This document shows positions 22,501 through 33,828 of a stretch of DNA of 64,000 bases, piece by piece. Source of the stretch: Gaertneriomyces semiglobifer (Eukaryota > Chytridiomycota > Chytridiomycetes > Spizellomycetales > Spizellomycetaceae); the NCBI GenBank assembly GCA_025558075.1, contig JAHLKF010000014.1:372001-436000 (forward strand). The letters run 5' to 3'. The notes below the pieces were generated by a model. That model saw only the letters and a list, made by a program, of their open reading frames with translations. It ran no database searches and was not told the DNA's origin. Made by a program: the position numbers and the translations under genes. Position 1 is the stretch's first letter. The number at the start of each line of letters is the position of its first letter.

Positions 22501-24308
22501 TTGATACTCTTGCCTAACTCCGCAATCCACATGTCACGCTCAATCTTCGTAGCCGCTTTGAAGCGCCATACTCGTTCAGCTTCCAGTTGAAATCCGACGT
22601 CGGCACTACCGTCACCTCTGTCCACGCCAATCGTAAAGGGCTCCACCTTTTTGATGCTAGCCAAAAGAATTGCATGCATCGGAGTCTCGTCATCCAGAGA
22701 TGCGAATAGATACACATGCTTACGATGTAACGAGAGAACATGTGGCGAATATGAATTGTAGAACCATCCTCTATATTCCAATTCCACTTGGGAAGACAAG
22801 AACTGCGGCGTCGGTTGTGGTTGTATTGTGGCGCCATGGCTCAGACCTTTGACGGAACCACGGGAAATGGTAGTCGGATTGCGACTGACGCTGCCCAGTT
22901 TGGTACCCGACTTTGCGACTGTAGTAGTGGTTCGCGACAGTACCGTTCCCGTCCGGGAGAGGGCCCCGATCACGTCCTCATCTGGCGCCTTATTGGGATT
23001 GAACGTTATCTCTCGCTGCTCTAATAACACTGTTCCCGGATGGCTTTTCACAATAGCATCTTTCATAACCGGCAGCACTTTAGCTCCCTTCCACCATTTG
23101 TTGATGTCTGATTCTGCCTCACAAGGATTCGGTACAGCTGGATACAGATCGCCTTGCCAGACACCTTCCTCTCGTCGGGGGACGTACACGCTTGCGCACT
23201 CCAAATTCTCCCCGAGCGCCAAAAAGCGTGCCACTTCATTTTTACTCCACTCGCACACACTTTTTGGTAGTAGATCAACAGCGCTGGTACTCCTTCCAAC
23301 ATTCAGTGGTGGCGAGCCCGTCCGACAATCTTGTATGTTCGAATACGAAACCTCGTACAACCGGATGCCTTCAGATTTTGAATAGGCATATAGCAGCGGC
23401 AAGGCTGTGTCCCACAACAGTGTTAGGGGGCTAGGCGAGCTCTCCTTCACCGATATCACAGTCAACGGTGTGGACAACCCAGTCCGAACATCGTACACTG
23501 CCAACTCCCGGTGTCCACCCTTCGTAAAGCCGCTGGTGACAATTAACGGATTTGGCGGCAGCCATAACGCTTGAATTGGCTTGCTGGCAACATGCGGGGT
23601 GATCACCTCCTGTACATTGGCCCCTGGTTTCCGCACATCCCAAATCCTTAAACCGCCGTCACCGCAAGCGCCAGCTAGTCCATCACCGGTATAATCCCAA
23701 GTAAGGCTTCCAATGCTTCCGCATGAGTCTTCCGTCGATATCGCGATCCTCTCTTGCGAAGTACCCACATCCCAGACGCGAATTCCATCGCTAGCACCGC
23801 TCGCCAAGACGCCCGAAACGCAAGACAGCCAAGCTAGAGAATCAACGCGTTTTTCGTGGCTGGCCAGGTAGATGGAGGCAGAATCCACCGTCGTGGATTC
23901 ACCCTCGACAAATTCCCCAATAGCGTCATCCTGTAGATGCCATACGCGTACTATCCCGTCTCCACGAACAGCAGTCGATAGGAGAGATCCCGAAGGCGAA
24001 AAGCAGTAGGTTTGTAATTGTGATGGATGCCCCAGCACGAGAGGTGCAACACCACCTCGTCTGGGCGTGTTTGTGGGGGCGAGCGGGATCGGAAACACTC
24101 CAAGTCCATTGGACACTGGAAGGGCGATATAAGATTTGTTGACCTGTTGTGGAGCATCCAACTCTTAGTGTCCATCATCTTTAACCACCTTGCATACGCG
24201 CCGTTGCTGTACCTTGATGCGCACGCTAACGGTTTGGTCCACCTTCAAACCGGAGTACAGCGGCTTTGGATGCTGCGTCGAATAAACGTTCCTGTATTTG
24301 GATGCCAT
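19539..24308 (-). CDS. Villidin-like protein: coronin-type WD40, PH domains, gelsolin repeats and a villin headpiece
   Basis: Three exons (24308-24213, 24143-20345, 20281-19539) with introns of 69 and 63 bases give 1545 residues. Exon 1 supplies a coronin N-terminal signature (SKYRNVYSTQHPKPLYSGLK). WD40 repeats of the coronin type follow (for example GDGIVRVWHLQ, SDGIRVWDVG, DGGLRIWDVRKPG). The middle holds three PH-like modules (YRGWFYNS...RDMWIAELG, SGGLHVLDE...ADGWVEQIRAVV, and LLNVGMDAGTYYLTI...). The C-terminal half has gelsolin-type repeats (DSDGVYILECAWEIFTWFGN, TFILDVGDTLWVWLGEG) and ends in a complete villin headpiece (YLNDADFTTVFGMQRPEFER up to the LKKKVGMF terminus). This is the architecture of Dictyostelium villidin, which links actin to membranes. 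Actin and phosphoinositide binding are inferred. A TTG earlier suggested as start lies inside intron 1. Confidence 0.93.
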
Positions 24309-24721
24309 TACTTCTTTCAAAGCCGTAGCATGCTTTCACGGTGGCTGTTCTAGGTTTTTCCAGGCGAGTTATTTTTGAATGTCAAGCAGATCGCCTCTTT
24401 ATCGACAATCCATTAGCGACAATGTCAACATCGTATTCACATATGTGAGGATGCCCATTCACAATGTGCCATCCTGCAAAGGAGGTCAATGAGAATCGTC
24501 CGCTACTTTTCATCCATCCCTGTGTTCTCACTTTTGTGTGGATCTTGCAGACGACTCGCGTAGGTACTAATGAGAATTTCTTGAGGCGGCAGCATCATCA
24601 ACGAGCCAGCCATTTCGTTGATCAAAGCGATATACATATATATACAGTAGTTGACGCTTCCACGCTCTATGATGTCTATGATCCACCAGTTCCAATCATA
24701 ATGAATACTATGATGAAAACA
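24309..24721. other. Intergenic region
   Basis: This lies between the villidin-like start and the COP1-like stop, both on the minus strand. It should contain the villidin promoter; no clear TATA box is seen. Confidence 0.4.
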
Positions 24722-27439
24722 TCAAAGCAGTTCCATGACCTTGACTCGTCCTTGGGAGTTAGCAGCAACCATTGTGCCCGACGTATTACGCATCCACGTT
24801 ACAGAGCTCACAAATTGTGCCGGGTCCTTGGTGGCAATGGGTTGGCCCTATAGAAATTTAAATATCAGCATGGTTCATAACAAAGAGCATGCAAAACAAA
24901 TAAGCACAACCGTAAGTGCGTCTAGCTTCCGACCGAACGGCGCGGTCACAATTGGCTTAGATAGTTGTGACCAATAGACAAACACATCATTGGTCTCGCT
25001 GCCACACGCCATCAGATCCCCGGACCGGTCAATGCTGAGGCCAACGAAATTCTTTTCATTGGAGTGTCCCGAAAAGATTCGAGTCGCCTGAGAGCTTCCC
25101 GTCTCAATGGACTTGGACACCGACCACATGCGAAGGGTGCAATCCGTGGAAGCTGAGACTAGGGAGTCCCGGTCTCGGAATTTCACATATGAAACGGCCT
25201 TCGTGTGGCCTTTGAAAACATGTAACGGTTCACTGAATTTTCGAAGGTCATAATATTGGATGGTGTGGTCTAGCGAAATTGGTACGTTGAGCACTCTTCA
25301 ACTCGAGTATCTTCATTACCAGTGCATACCTGAAGCAGCGAATGCAAGCTGATGTCTCACGCCTGGGTTAAATTTGACCGAACAAACGTGAGCATCGCTG
25401 TGGATGGTTGCCACCGAGTTCTTCTGATTTGTCGACCAGAGTTTCACTATGGAAGAAAGGAAAGAAAACTCAGCCGCAATCATGCAACAAATGGCTGTGA
25501 CAGCTAGTACCTCGATTATCATCGCCACCACTTGCCAGTTGAGTAGGCTCACATTTATTCCAGTCAACAGACCAGGTCCGTTTCTCATGCTCGTCATAGT
25601 TCAAAAGAGGTGTGCCTGTTGATGAGTCCCAAAGCGTGACAAGGCCTTCATAATCTGAAGACATCAGATACGACTTGAAATACTCATTCCACGCTAAGGA
25701 ACTGCGTTTGGCATTAGCATTAAGCAGTCTGCACGAAATATCGATTTCACATGCCTGATCTTTGAATGGCACGACATCTCCAGCACCGGAAATCGAGGAA
25801 CCCCGTCATGAAGAATATCTTCTGGTTCCTCGTCGTCATTTTCAAGCAGCGAGCTGCGGCGGAAGTTCCAATACGACCTTTTAATGGCCGGCACATCATT
25901 TTGATCCCGAATGGAGCCGTATCCCGCCTCTTTCAGAGTGGTGTTGGATGAGTGCAAGTCCCGGTAATCTGATATAACACTGGCATAATCGAATATCTTG
26001 ATACGACGCGAGACGCCAGCAGTAGCAAAAAACTCGTCGTCTTTATCAAATTCGATGGAGGAGACAATTGACGAGTTGTTTGAAAACAAACCATCCGCAA
26101 AGTTTACATGCGCAATGGTACGGAGCCGTGAATATCTTGAGAAGCGGACCAAGGAATCCGAAAAGTCGTCCAAGTATGACAGTAGCTCGGGATCATTTTC
26201 AACACCTTAATGTCGTCAGTTAATGACATACGCGCGAGGTGGTCTGCATCCAGAGATTGCCTTACCCATTCTGGACTCATAGTAGTTTTGCTGCAAATCG
26301 GGCAGATGAGGATGTAGTCGTTTACGCTGCTTATTGGCAACCTGCGATGAAGACATCCATTGCTTTGGTCGAATCTTGATGGCATTTTGCTCTTGCTCGG
26401 AATCTTGGAAACAGTCTTCACTCATTTCCTAGTAGGGCGGTGCGTTGGATGCGTTGACCATAGGCCTAAGAGCAAGTATGATGGCAAATCTTACCAGACG
26501 AGAGCGTTTGCGCCCAGATAATGTAGTCTTAGTGGTATCTGTCAATGTTACGCTGGACTGAATGGTGGTGGGCGTAGAAGCAATTGTTGTTCCACAGGTT
26601 CCATGCTCGTCAAGGAACGGACACCCAGAGATTTCTTGTAATTGCGCGTCGACAGAGGCTATATCGTCTACTACACACTTGAGCTCCCGCTGGATTCTTT
26701 CAAGCGCCTAAAAGAATAAGCGTTACGACTTGCAGCCGATGGCAGTTCAGTAAACGCTTCACTACCTCTTCTTTTTGATTTTTAGTAACGGTCAGGAACT
26801 CCTTCAGGAGCTGCAAGCGGGCTTCGTCCTCCATCGCTTTGTCGTGCACCTTCTTCTCATTCAGTGCACGTAGGACGTGCTGGACCTCTGGCATTGACAA
26901 AACTTGTAAGCATCGTGCTGCTATTGGCAGGCATGACCGTTATACGAACCGTCAGCGTTGATATCAGCTATTTCAGCAAGGCGAGTAGACTTGCGGTGCC
27001 TTTGTTGATGGCGCGACTTTTCCACCAGTCTGTTTACTGTTCGACAGAAGGCGGTCAGTTCGTGCCAACAATGTTCTTAGGTACTGAGATCTCACGAGTG
27101 AAGTTCGGCGAAATATCGTCTGGGGTAACACGGGTTTGGCACAATGGACAGGAGTTCGCATTCTTCAGAGATTTCATTATGCACGAGTAGCTGCGGGAAT
27201 ACCCTTCAACATTAATGGGCCTTTCAGGGAAATGTCATGACGGCTTGCTGTACCCACCAGAAACTATGGCCACATTTTGTGACATAGGCGTCGGTGAGCG
27301 TATCCATACATACTGGACTTGTGGAGCGCATTAGTTGGGACGATCATGGTGCGGTGAACTCCAGCCGGCTAGCAGTTTCTCACCAGTCATAATCGCGATC
27401 CACCGTCCATTTGGAGCTACTTGATATCAATCGGGGCAT
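24722..27439 (-). CDS. cop1: COP1-type RING / coiled-coil / WD40 ubiquitin ligase
   Basis: About twelve exons give roughly 691 residues, in the size range of plant and animal COP1. Exons: 27439-27384, 27317-27258, 27190-27096, 27036-26950, 26902-26766, 26707-26495, 26428-26266, 26205 to about 25787, about 25754-25511, 25446-25330, 25269-24911, 24847-24722. The RING is C3HC4, split over three exons (CPVCMDTLTDAYVTKCGHSF, then SCPLCQT). A coiled coil follows (VLRALNEKKVHDKAMEDEAR; ALERIQRELKCVVDDIA), then the COP1 WD40 block: SIVSSIEFDKDDEFFATAGV, SSDYEGLVTLWD, HEKRTWSVDWN, FKGHTKAVSYVKFRD, NEKNFVGLSIDRSGD, ending AANSQGRVKVMELL. COP1 marks transcription factors for degradation; targets here are unknown. 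The junction between exons 8 and 9 needs a very short (32-base) intron or another solution; all others are regular. Confidence 0.92.
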
Positions 27440-27954
27440 GACATTACTTCCTTCTTCGCCGCCGATGTGCATATCGAAAGGGTACGTTATAGTCGACCAC
27501 AGAGTGGTTATGATTGTGGGTAAAACTACCTGGGTGCTGGCATTTTTGACTAAACGCCAAAAGTCTGGGACGACGCGAGATACTTTTGACTACACACCAA
27601 CGTACACAAGATTGCGACATGGCAGCGATTGCAGAAAATTCAAGAAGGAAAACAGCTATCACAATAATTGCCGCTCAGCGTTGTGAGCGATCTGTTTGCT
27701 CGAGCTGGAGTACTCGGGTGTGAGGCGGATATGATTTCACCGAGATGGTGTACTTCAAGGACGGCCTTCCTCCGTTATCATTCAATTTGACATGATGAGC
27801 ATTATCTCATGAACCTTTCAATAACTCTGGATGCGGCCAATACCGGACCTTGTGGCACTCACCGTAGACCGCCTTCATTCCACCCACTCCAATACCTCAT
27901 TACCCTTCTGCACTTACATCGTACACCCTATTACTCACATATGAAGTCTAAATG
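27440..27954. other. Intergenic region
   Basis: Upstream of the COP1-like start and downstream of the chorismate mutase stop. Frames here are short and domain-free. Confidence 0.4.
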
Positions 27955-29078
27955 CTACGGCTGGAAACGATCGGTCAGCGTCGAGCTTGCACTGACGTCC
28001 TTCAGTCCCGCAGGTACAAAGTCGGGTGAGTCCAGTCTTTGCAATAAATAATCCACTTCCACCTCTTTCGTGAGTGGTATCACGTACTTTTCGTACATAT
28101 CCGCGAAAGCTTCCAACGGAATGCGTAGGTTCGAGGGTGCCTCATCGACTGATGGACGTACGGGCTTCTCTGTGGCACCAGGTGGCGGTGGAGAAGTTTC
28201 ATCATCGATTTCTTGGCCGTAGATCAACGCTTTACGACGTAGTCGGCGAAGCAGGCGCTCCTCAACTGCTTTGTTGGTCAAAAGCGCCTATCAAAGCACG
28301 AGGAAAACGTGTGACTTTAGCAGCTGCTTTGAGTAAATAGCCGCTTCGGCGCAATACACCTGCCGGCGAAAGAGAGGCACATGCTACCACACTCGCGCAT
28401 GAAAAGATCACGTACCATCAAACCTTGTCGATCCCGCTTCTTGATGAGTCGTACGTACTCTTCATGTTCCTCACCACTGAATTTGGCCTCGGCCACAAAT
28501 TTTCCGAAATGTATCCGCCGGCTCAATATCTGCAACACCTCTACATCTTTGGTGGCACTGCTTCCATAGTTCCCATCATCGCCTGGCCTACATATGGATG
28601 GGGTGATCTGTGTTGTATATATGTGGTACAGTTGCGAGTTATAATTCACTGTGTTGGGGGCTAGCAAGGACGGATATGCGAGAGGCGGAAGGATGGGTTC
28701 GGGTAATGGGGATGTAAAGGGATACTCGTCTGGCGAGGTGTATCGACGGACTTTGGCTGATGAAAGTGGCTATATCATTGACGGTCCTGAAGCCCTTTGA
28801 TACTACCCAGGCTTACCATGAACACTTTCGATTTCGTGGAGCAGATATTCGAGGAAGCTACCGGGAAAGCCCTCTTGTTGAAAATGATCCGGATCGTAAA
28901 TATTGTTATTTTGTGCGAATTGCGCTCGTTCGATTAATGCTGCAAATGACCTTTGAGAATCATTCGTTTCGATGAATGCGGTTAGTTCCCAGAACTCACC
29001 AAAAATGATTGAATCCTCGAGCCGGACCAGTTCGTCACGGATTTTAGGAAGCGAAAGTTTGTTGTTCGTAAAGTTCAT
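27955..29078 (-). CDS. ARO7: Chorismate mutase (AroQ, eukaryotic allosteric type)
   Basis: Four exons (29078-29000, 28939-28817, 28756-28416, 28287-27955) with introns of 60, 60 and 128 bases give 291 residues. It converts chorismate to prephenate, the first step towards Phe and Tyr. The N-terminal helix has [15 protein letters not shown], with the Arg that binds substrate across the dimer in the yeast enzyme. The catalytic core [16 protein letters not shown] supplies the conserved Arg and Lys, and ITKEVEV-type residues ([15 protein letters not shown]) supply the catalytic Glu near the C-terminus. Compared with yeast Aro7 (256 residues) it is longer, with a Pro-rich insert ([15 protein letters not shown]) in the region before the last helix and an extra polar tail. 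Regulation by Tyr and Trp is likely but not shown. Confidence 0.95.
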
Positions 29079-29516
29079 AATCGTCGTCAGTACCCTGTTA
29101 ATAAAAGGCCACTACCCTTTCCTCCATGAACAGTGATGAGAGTATTGTGATGGAAGCCAAAAAAAAGTAGTGGCTGCTGCAACTTGTTCGGAAAGGTGTT
29201 CAAAAAGTAACGCGCTGATGATCTGCCAAGTTTATCTTCAACTTATCTAGAGTCCATTCACCAGCGCCCGGTTATTAGTCTGCACTCTGCTGGGACGGCA
29301 TTGGTGAGGTTTTGGCGTGCGACCTGCCACCTCAGAGACGAAATTAGACTGTAGTTCGGGACTGTGGAGATCGAAGGGAGTTAATTTGGTGCGTATCAGG
29401 TGAAGGACATTTGGTGGTGGAGACGATAGCTGATAGCCTTGTTTGGACCAGGACACTACAAGTACATCATAAAACCACTTGCTATCCTGCAGTGAAAAAC
29501 CTTGAAATAACGTAGG
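29079..29516. other. Divergent promoter region
   Basis: Shared upstream region of chorismate mutase (minus) and Vps23 (plus). A minus-strand frame from 29247 to 29699 overlaps the start of Vps23 and is judged a shadow. No clear TATA box. Confidence 0.4.
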
Positions 29517-30983
29517 ATGGATCCCACTCTCCACTGGCTCCGCACTGCTTTGGCGCCCTACCCCGGCCAGACCCGCCTTTTCAATGAACTCTCCTCCATC
29601 CTTTCGATATTCCCCTCCCTCTCTCCTCAGACCTCTCCTCCTCCAATGTCGACCCAACCGTCCCACTATGCTCCTTCCGAGCATATGCTGTCCCTCCATG
29701 GCACGCTTCCAATCACTTACAAATCCAAACCTTACAACATTCCGCTACAGCTATGGATACCAAAAAACTACCCAGAGCAACCGCCAATGGTCTATGTTAC
29801 CCCCACGTTAAATATGGGAATCAGGGTTGGCAAACATGTAGATGAGAAGGGCAGAGTATATCATCCTTATCTGGCGTACTGGCATGTCAATGTCGAGGTA
29901 CGTGGCAGCACTAGAGGACATCCCTTCATGCTGCATACGGCAAACAATTAAAATTAATATGGTTTGCAGGATTCGACAATGATCCAATTTTTACGCCTGT
30001 TACAGGATGTTTTCACAATGGAACCGCCTGTTTTTGCCAAGCAAACCTCAACGCCGCACCCACAACAATCTGGATACGGCAATATGTCTACATCCGGTCC
30101 GCAACAGCAGCTACCACAGCAAGGAACATCATACCTCTCGCAGTCTCCCGCTTCCTCTTATGTCCCGCGACATGGGTCACCACCTATTCAAATGCCAATG
30201 CCTGGGTCGATCAATGCGAACACGCCGCCAAACGCGAATCCTAATCTGAATATGAGCCTTAATGCAAATTCCGATCATGGAAGGTCAAGCCCTCTCAGAG
30301 GCAGCTCCACGCCTTTACCAGCCATTCAGCACAACTCCCAAAATTATAATATGCAGTATGGCGGTCAACCCACAAATCAAAATCAGGCGTACTCACAACA
30401 ACAAGGGCCACCCCAGTCGCAACCACAATCATACACCGCACCGCCTCCGCTCCCAAACAAACCTTTGCTCCAAACTTTGTCCCAAATTGACTACACCTCA
30501 CGTTTGCAGACCAACACGCTTCGTACAACCCTCAAAGACCGGCTCTCGCAGCTGTTTGCTACCTCCAAACAAAACGCTACCAGCGAAATCGACACTTTAC
30601 TCGCCGCACATGCACGCTTAAGTACCGGGTCTTCCAATATTCAAGCTCGCATGGCGCAACTTCGATCTGAACTCGCTGAGAAAAACGAGCAGCTTGCACG
30701 TACGAAAACCGACTGTGAGAGTTTGCAGAAGGCATTGGATGAGCTCAGAAGCTGCCAGGTTGTGGATGTGGATAAAATCGTGATGCCCCTTCCAGGCGCG
30801 GAGGCTCAGTTTTACCAGACTGTCATTGTGGATCACGCGCTGGATGATACTTTGTACGAATTGAGTCGTGCGCTGACGAAAGGTGTTGTCAAGTGGGAGG
30901 TGGTTGGGAGAGCAATTCGGGAAGCCTCCAAGGAACAGTTTTTGTGTAGGGCGCTAGGAAGTAAAATCAAAGGAAGTGCTTGA
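29517..30983 (+). CDS. VPS23: ESCRT-I subunit Vps23 / TSG101
   Basis: Two exons (29517-29897, 29970-30983) with a 72-base intron give 464 residues. The N-terminal 145 or so residues form the UEV domain, an E2-like fold without the catalytic cysteine that binds ubiquitin and PTAP-type motifs (LHGTLPITYKSKPYNIPLQL, WIPKNYPEQPPMVYVTP, VDEKGRVYHPYLAYW). A long Pro/Gln/Ser/Asn-rich linker follows to about residue 300. A coiled coil (ARMAQLRSELAEKNEQLART) and a C-terminal steadiness-box segment (DHALDDTLYELSRALTKGVV to EQFLCRALGSK) assemble ESCRT-I. It acts at endosomes, sorting ubiquitinated membrane proteins into multivesicular bodies. It is divergent from the chorismate mutase gene. Confidence 0.94.
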
Positions 30984-31414
30984 TTCTTGGAGGAATCATA
31001 CAAGTTTTGGCCGAGAATTATAAACCATCAATAGACGAGATTGTTGGAAGGAATATATACCCTAGGAGGGGTTCCGGTGGTGCCGATGTGGAATGTTGAC
31101 ACGAGGTTCCTATGAAGGACCGATTCTACTAAGAGCGGGAGCCCTGTTATACGGCTGCAAATAAGATTGAAACTACGATACCATAATGTGACATGAATTG
31201 GCCATCGCTGCTCGCATAGCTGTCCAACAACTCCAAAGTGTGACCCTTCACAGGCTGCATGCTATTGATTCCAATTCTTGATGGCGAGATTGCGAGATAT
31301 TACTCTATGTGTTACCAAACCTATACACTCCCCGGGTAAATACTGTCGACTATAATCTAACTACGGTTCTCATTGATGCGCACCCGGCAAAAGGCCTGTT
31401 CCTCGTAAACGCGA
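30984..31414. other. Convergent intergenic region
   Basis: Between the Vps23 and LIS1 stop codons. Nothing recognisable. Confidence 0.4.
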
Positions 31415-32791
31415 CTACTTGACGGCCCACACTCTTGCTGCCTCTTCCGTGTCTCCTGTCACAACCACTCCCTTCCCAACAGCTACGGAATTTACAAAGT
31501 GATCTGCTGCTTTGAACTGTTTGGCGCATTTTCCTGTTGAAAGATCCCATACTTTCATCTGCTTATCATCCCCAACAGAGATAAGGTACCTGCTCTTGCC
31601 ACTCGAGATGGTGGCAAGACTCCGTACCCAGTTATCATGTCCTTCCAATGTGTAAACACACTGCTGCGTAGTGGTGTCAAAGATCTTGATCGTCCGGTCT
31701 CTAGAGCCAGAGATAGCATATTGCGGCGGCAATGATTGGTCTGCTGCATCGTCCATCTTTGGTCTTGCTGCTCCAGTCAGCGCTCTTATACTGTCTTCCA
31801 TTCCTCGGGGTACGAACGTCACGCACTCAACATAATGCTCATGTCCTCTCATTTCCGCACGGCAATCGCCATTGGTGACATCCCAAACTCGAAGACTCTT
31901 GTCAGTACCACCGGTTAGTAACCATCGACCTTCAGCATCCACACTCCCACAGCGGACCCAGTCTTGATGCGTTAGCACTGTTTTTACGCATACACCCTTC
32001 TCGTCCCACACTCTTAGTGTTCCGTCGCGTCCTGCGCTAACTACGAATGCGCCAGCCCATCCACACCACGAAACGCTATCATCGTGTCCGTACATAGTCC
32101 GCAGACATCGCCCTTCTAAATCCCAGACTTTCACTGTGACATCATTTGAGCATGAAGCGAGATTAACGCCATCGGGAGAGAAGGCGACGGAGGTGACGGG
32201 TTTGGTGTGGCCTTTGAGGGTGCGCTCAAACTCTCCTGTTTCGTAATCCCACAATTTTATGGTGGTATCTTCGGAAGACGTGGCGAGGAGAGTGGTAGTG
32301 GGATGCAACGATAAGGAGGTAATGGGCCCACGGTGGCCCGACAGGGTATGTAATGCGGGTGCTTCGGGAAGCCCGTTGGCCACAGCACGATTCAGCCGAG
32401 GATGGGACTGTAACTCTGCTCTCAGCGCTGATATTGTCTCTTCTTGATCCATGATCTGCACAACGACGTTCTCTAAGATCTTCAACACTTTTTGATACCG
32501 TGCTCAATCGGCAACATTCGTACCTTCTTCTGTAATCTAACAAGGCTTCCCCATTTTTTTTCCAACAATCCTGAATAGCGCTGCTTGCCATCGTTGACAA
32601 AGTCCTGTATGGCGGCTTCTTGTGCAAAAAGCTCAGCCGTTTGTGGAAGATTGTGGGTATGCAGGTAGTCCAAAAGCGCGAGACGTCTAGCAATGAGGAC
32701 CAAAGGTTTATCATCTCTTTCCAGTGAAATGAAGCAAATGCGTTGGTCCAACTTACAGTTCAGTCTCTTGTCTGGGTGTAAGAATATTCAT
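31415..32791 (-). CDS. PAC1: LIS1/Pac1 dynein regulator (LisH, coiled coil, seven WD40 repeats)
   Basis: Three exons (32791-32757, 32686-32524, 32479-31415) with introns of 70 and 44 bases give 420 residues, matching LIS1 (about 410). The tiny first exon restores the family start (MNILTPRQETEL, followed by a LisH helix with LLDYLHTHNLPQTAELF). A GLLEKKWGSLVRLQKK segment and a short coiled coil lead into seven WD40 repeats (for example SSEDTTIKLWDYETGEF, SNDVTVKVWDLEG, SGSRDRTIKIFDTTT, GDDKQMKVWDLSTGKC). LIS1 binds the dynein motor and, in fungi, drives nuclear positioning and long-range transport. The last repeats carry one insertion (RALTGAARPKMDDAADQS), as in other fungal Pac1 proteins. Only the second intron is unusually short. 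Confidence 0.95.
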
Positions 32792-33131
32792 CACTCAACA
32801 ACCGAAGTTGCAACACTTTGCCGCTTTACGGAGGGAAAGAGTGCTCCATATACAAAAGCTCATTCAAGCAACCTCACACTGCCAGCAGCCTTACTGGATG
32901 GTTCTGCAACCAGAGAAACGCCTTGCTAAACTGTTCTGTAGCTGGTCTGTAGATCGCAAGGGTGTTCTCAACAAACGCTTGTCAATTTCAGTAACGCAAA
33001 CACAGTAGTTCTCGTCCGTGCGCACTTGCGCATCCTCCATTGGAATTCATTCTAACCGTCCCACAAACCAATCGGTACATGCATTCCAACTCACCACCAC
33101 TATCATCAGCAACCACTGGCGACTATCCACA
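32792..33131. other. Divergent promoter region
   Basis: Shared upstream region of LIS1 (minus) and NAA20 (plus). No distinct motif seen. Confidence 0.4.
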
Positions 33132-33665
33132 ATGACGACGCTTCGCCGTTTCACCCCCGCGGATCTTTTCCATTTCAACCGCATCAATCTAGATCCTTTA
33201 ACGGAAACGTACAACCTATCTTTCTACCTCACCTATCTCTCGCACCATCCGTCCTATTTCACCGTCGCTCTCTCCCACACCGGCACATACATGGGTTACA
33301 TTATGGGCAAAGCCGAAGGCGAGGAGCACAAAAAAGAGTGGCATGGCCATGTTACCGCCCTGACCGTTGCACCCGAATTTCGGCGATGTGGGGTAGCGAG
33401 AACGTTGATGAAGACATTGGAAGATGTGAGCGAACAGATTTATGATACCTTTTTTGTGGATTTGTTTGTGAGGAAATCGAATAGTTTGGCTATCAGTATG
33501 TATGAGGGGTTCGGGTATAAAGTCTTCCGACGAGTGAGGGGTTACTATACGGGTCCAGATGGAGAGGATGCTTTGGATATGCGAAAGGCGCTACCTCGAG
33601 ATACGAGCGGTTGGACGTTTAGAGGAATGGGTAAGGTCATCGATCCAGAAGATCTCGAATGGTAA
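33132..33665 (+). CDS. NAA20: NatB catalytic subunit Naa20 (N-terminal acetyltransferase)
   Basis: A single exon of 177 residues, the usual Naa20 length. NatB acetylates nascent proteins that begin Met-Asp, Met-Glu, Met-Asn or Met-Gln, working at the ribosome with Naa25. The start MTTLRRFTPADLFHFNRIN, the LDPLTETYNLSFYLTYLSHH segment and YMGYIMGKAEG are characteristic. The acetyl-CoA loop is VAPEFRRCGVARTLM (R/Q-x-x-G-x-A type), followed by FVDLFVRKSNSLAISMYEG and the RRVRGYYTG block. The frame is open upstream to 33018, but the ATG at 33132 matches the family start exactly. Confidence 0.96.
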   Translation: MTTLRRFTPADLFHFNRINLDPLTETYNLSFYLTYLSHHPSYFTVALSHTGTYMGYIMGKAEGEEHKKEWHGHVTALTVAPEFRRCGVARTLMKTLEDVSEQIYDTFFVDLFVRKSNSLAISMYEGFGYKVFRRVRGYYTGPDGEDALDMRKALPRDTSGWTFRGMGKVIDPEDLEW

Positions 33666-33828
33666 AAGATAAAGCACATATACTATCCAATACGCATAAT
33701 AGTGTCCTGCACTTCTCGTATTTTCCCGAGCCTTGTATTGGAAGGCGCAGGCCATCTGCATGAAGTATATGCAACGCAACTCTCCTTCGCTGTGAGTTGT
33801 ACAAATCCTGCTGAGACACTTTCCGATC

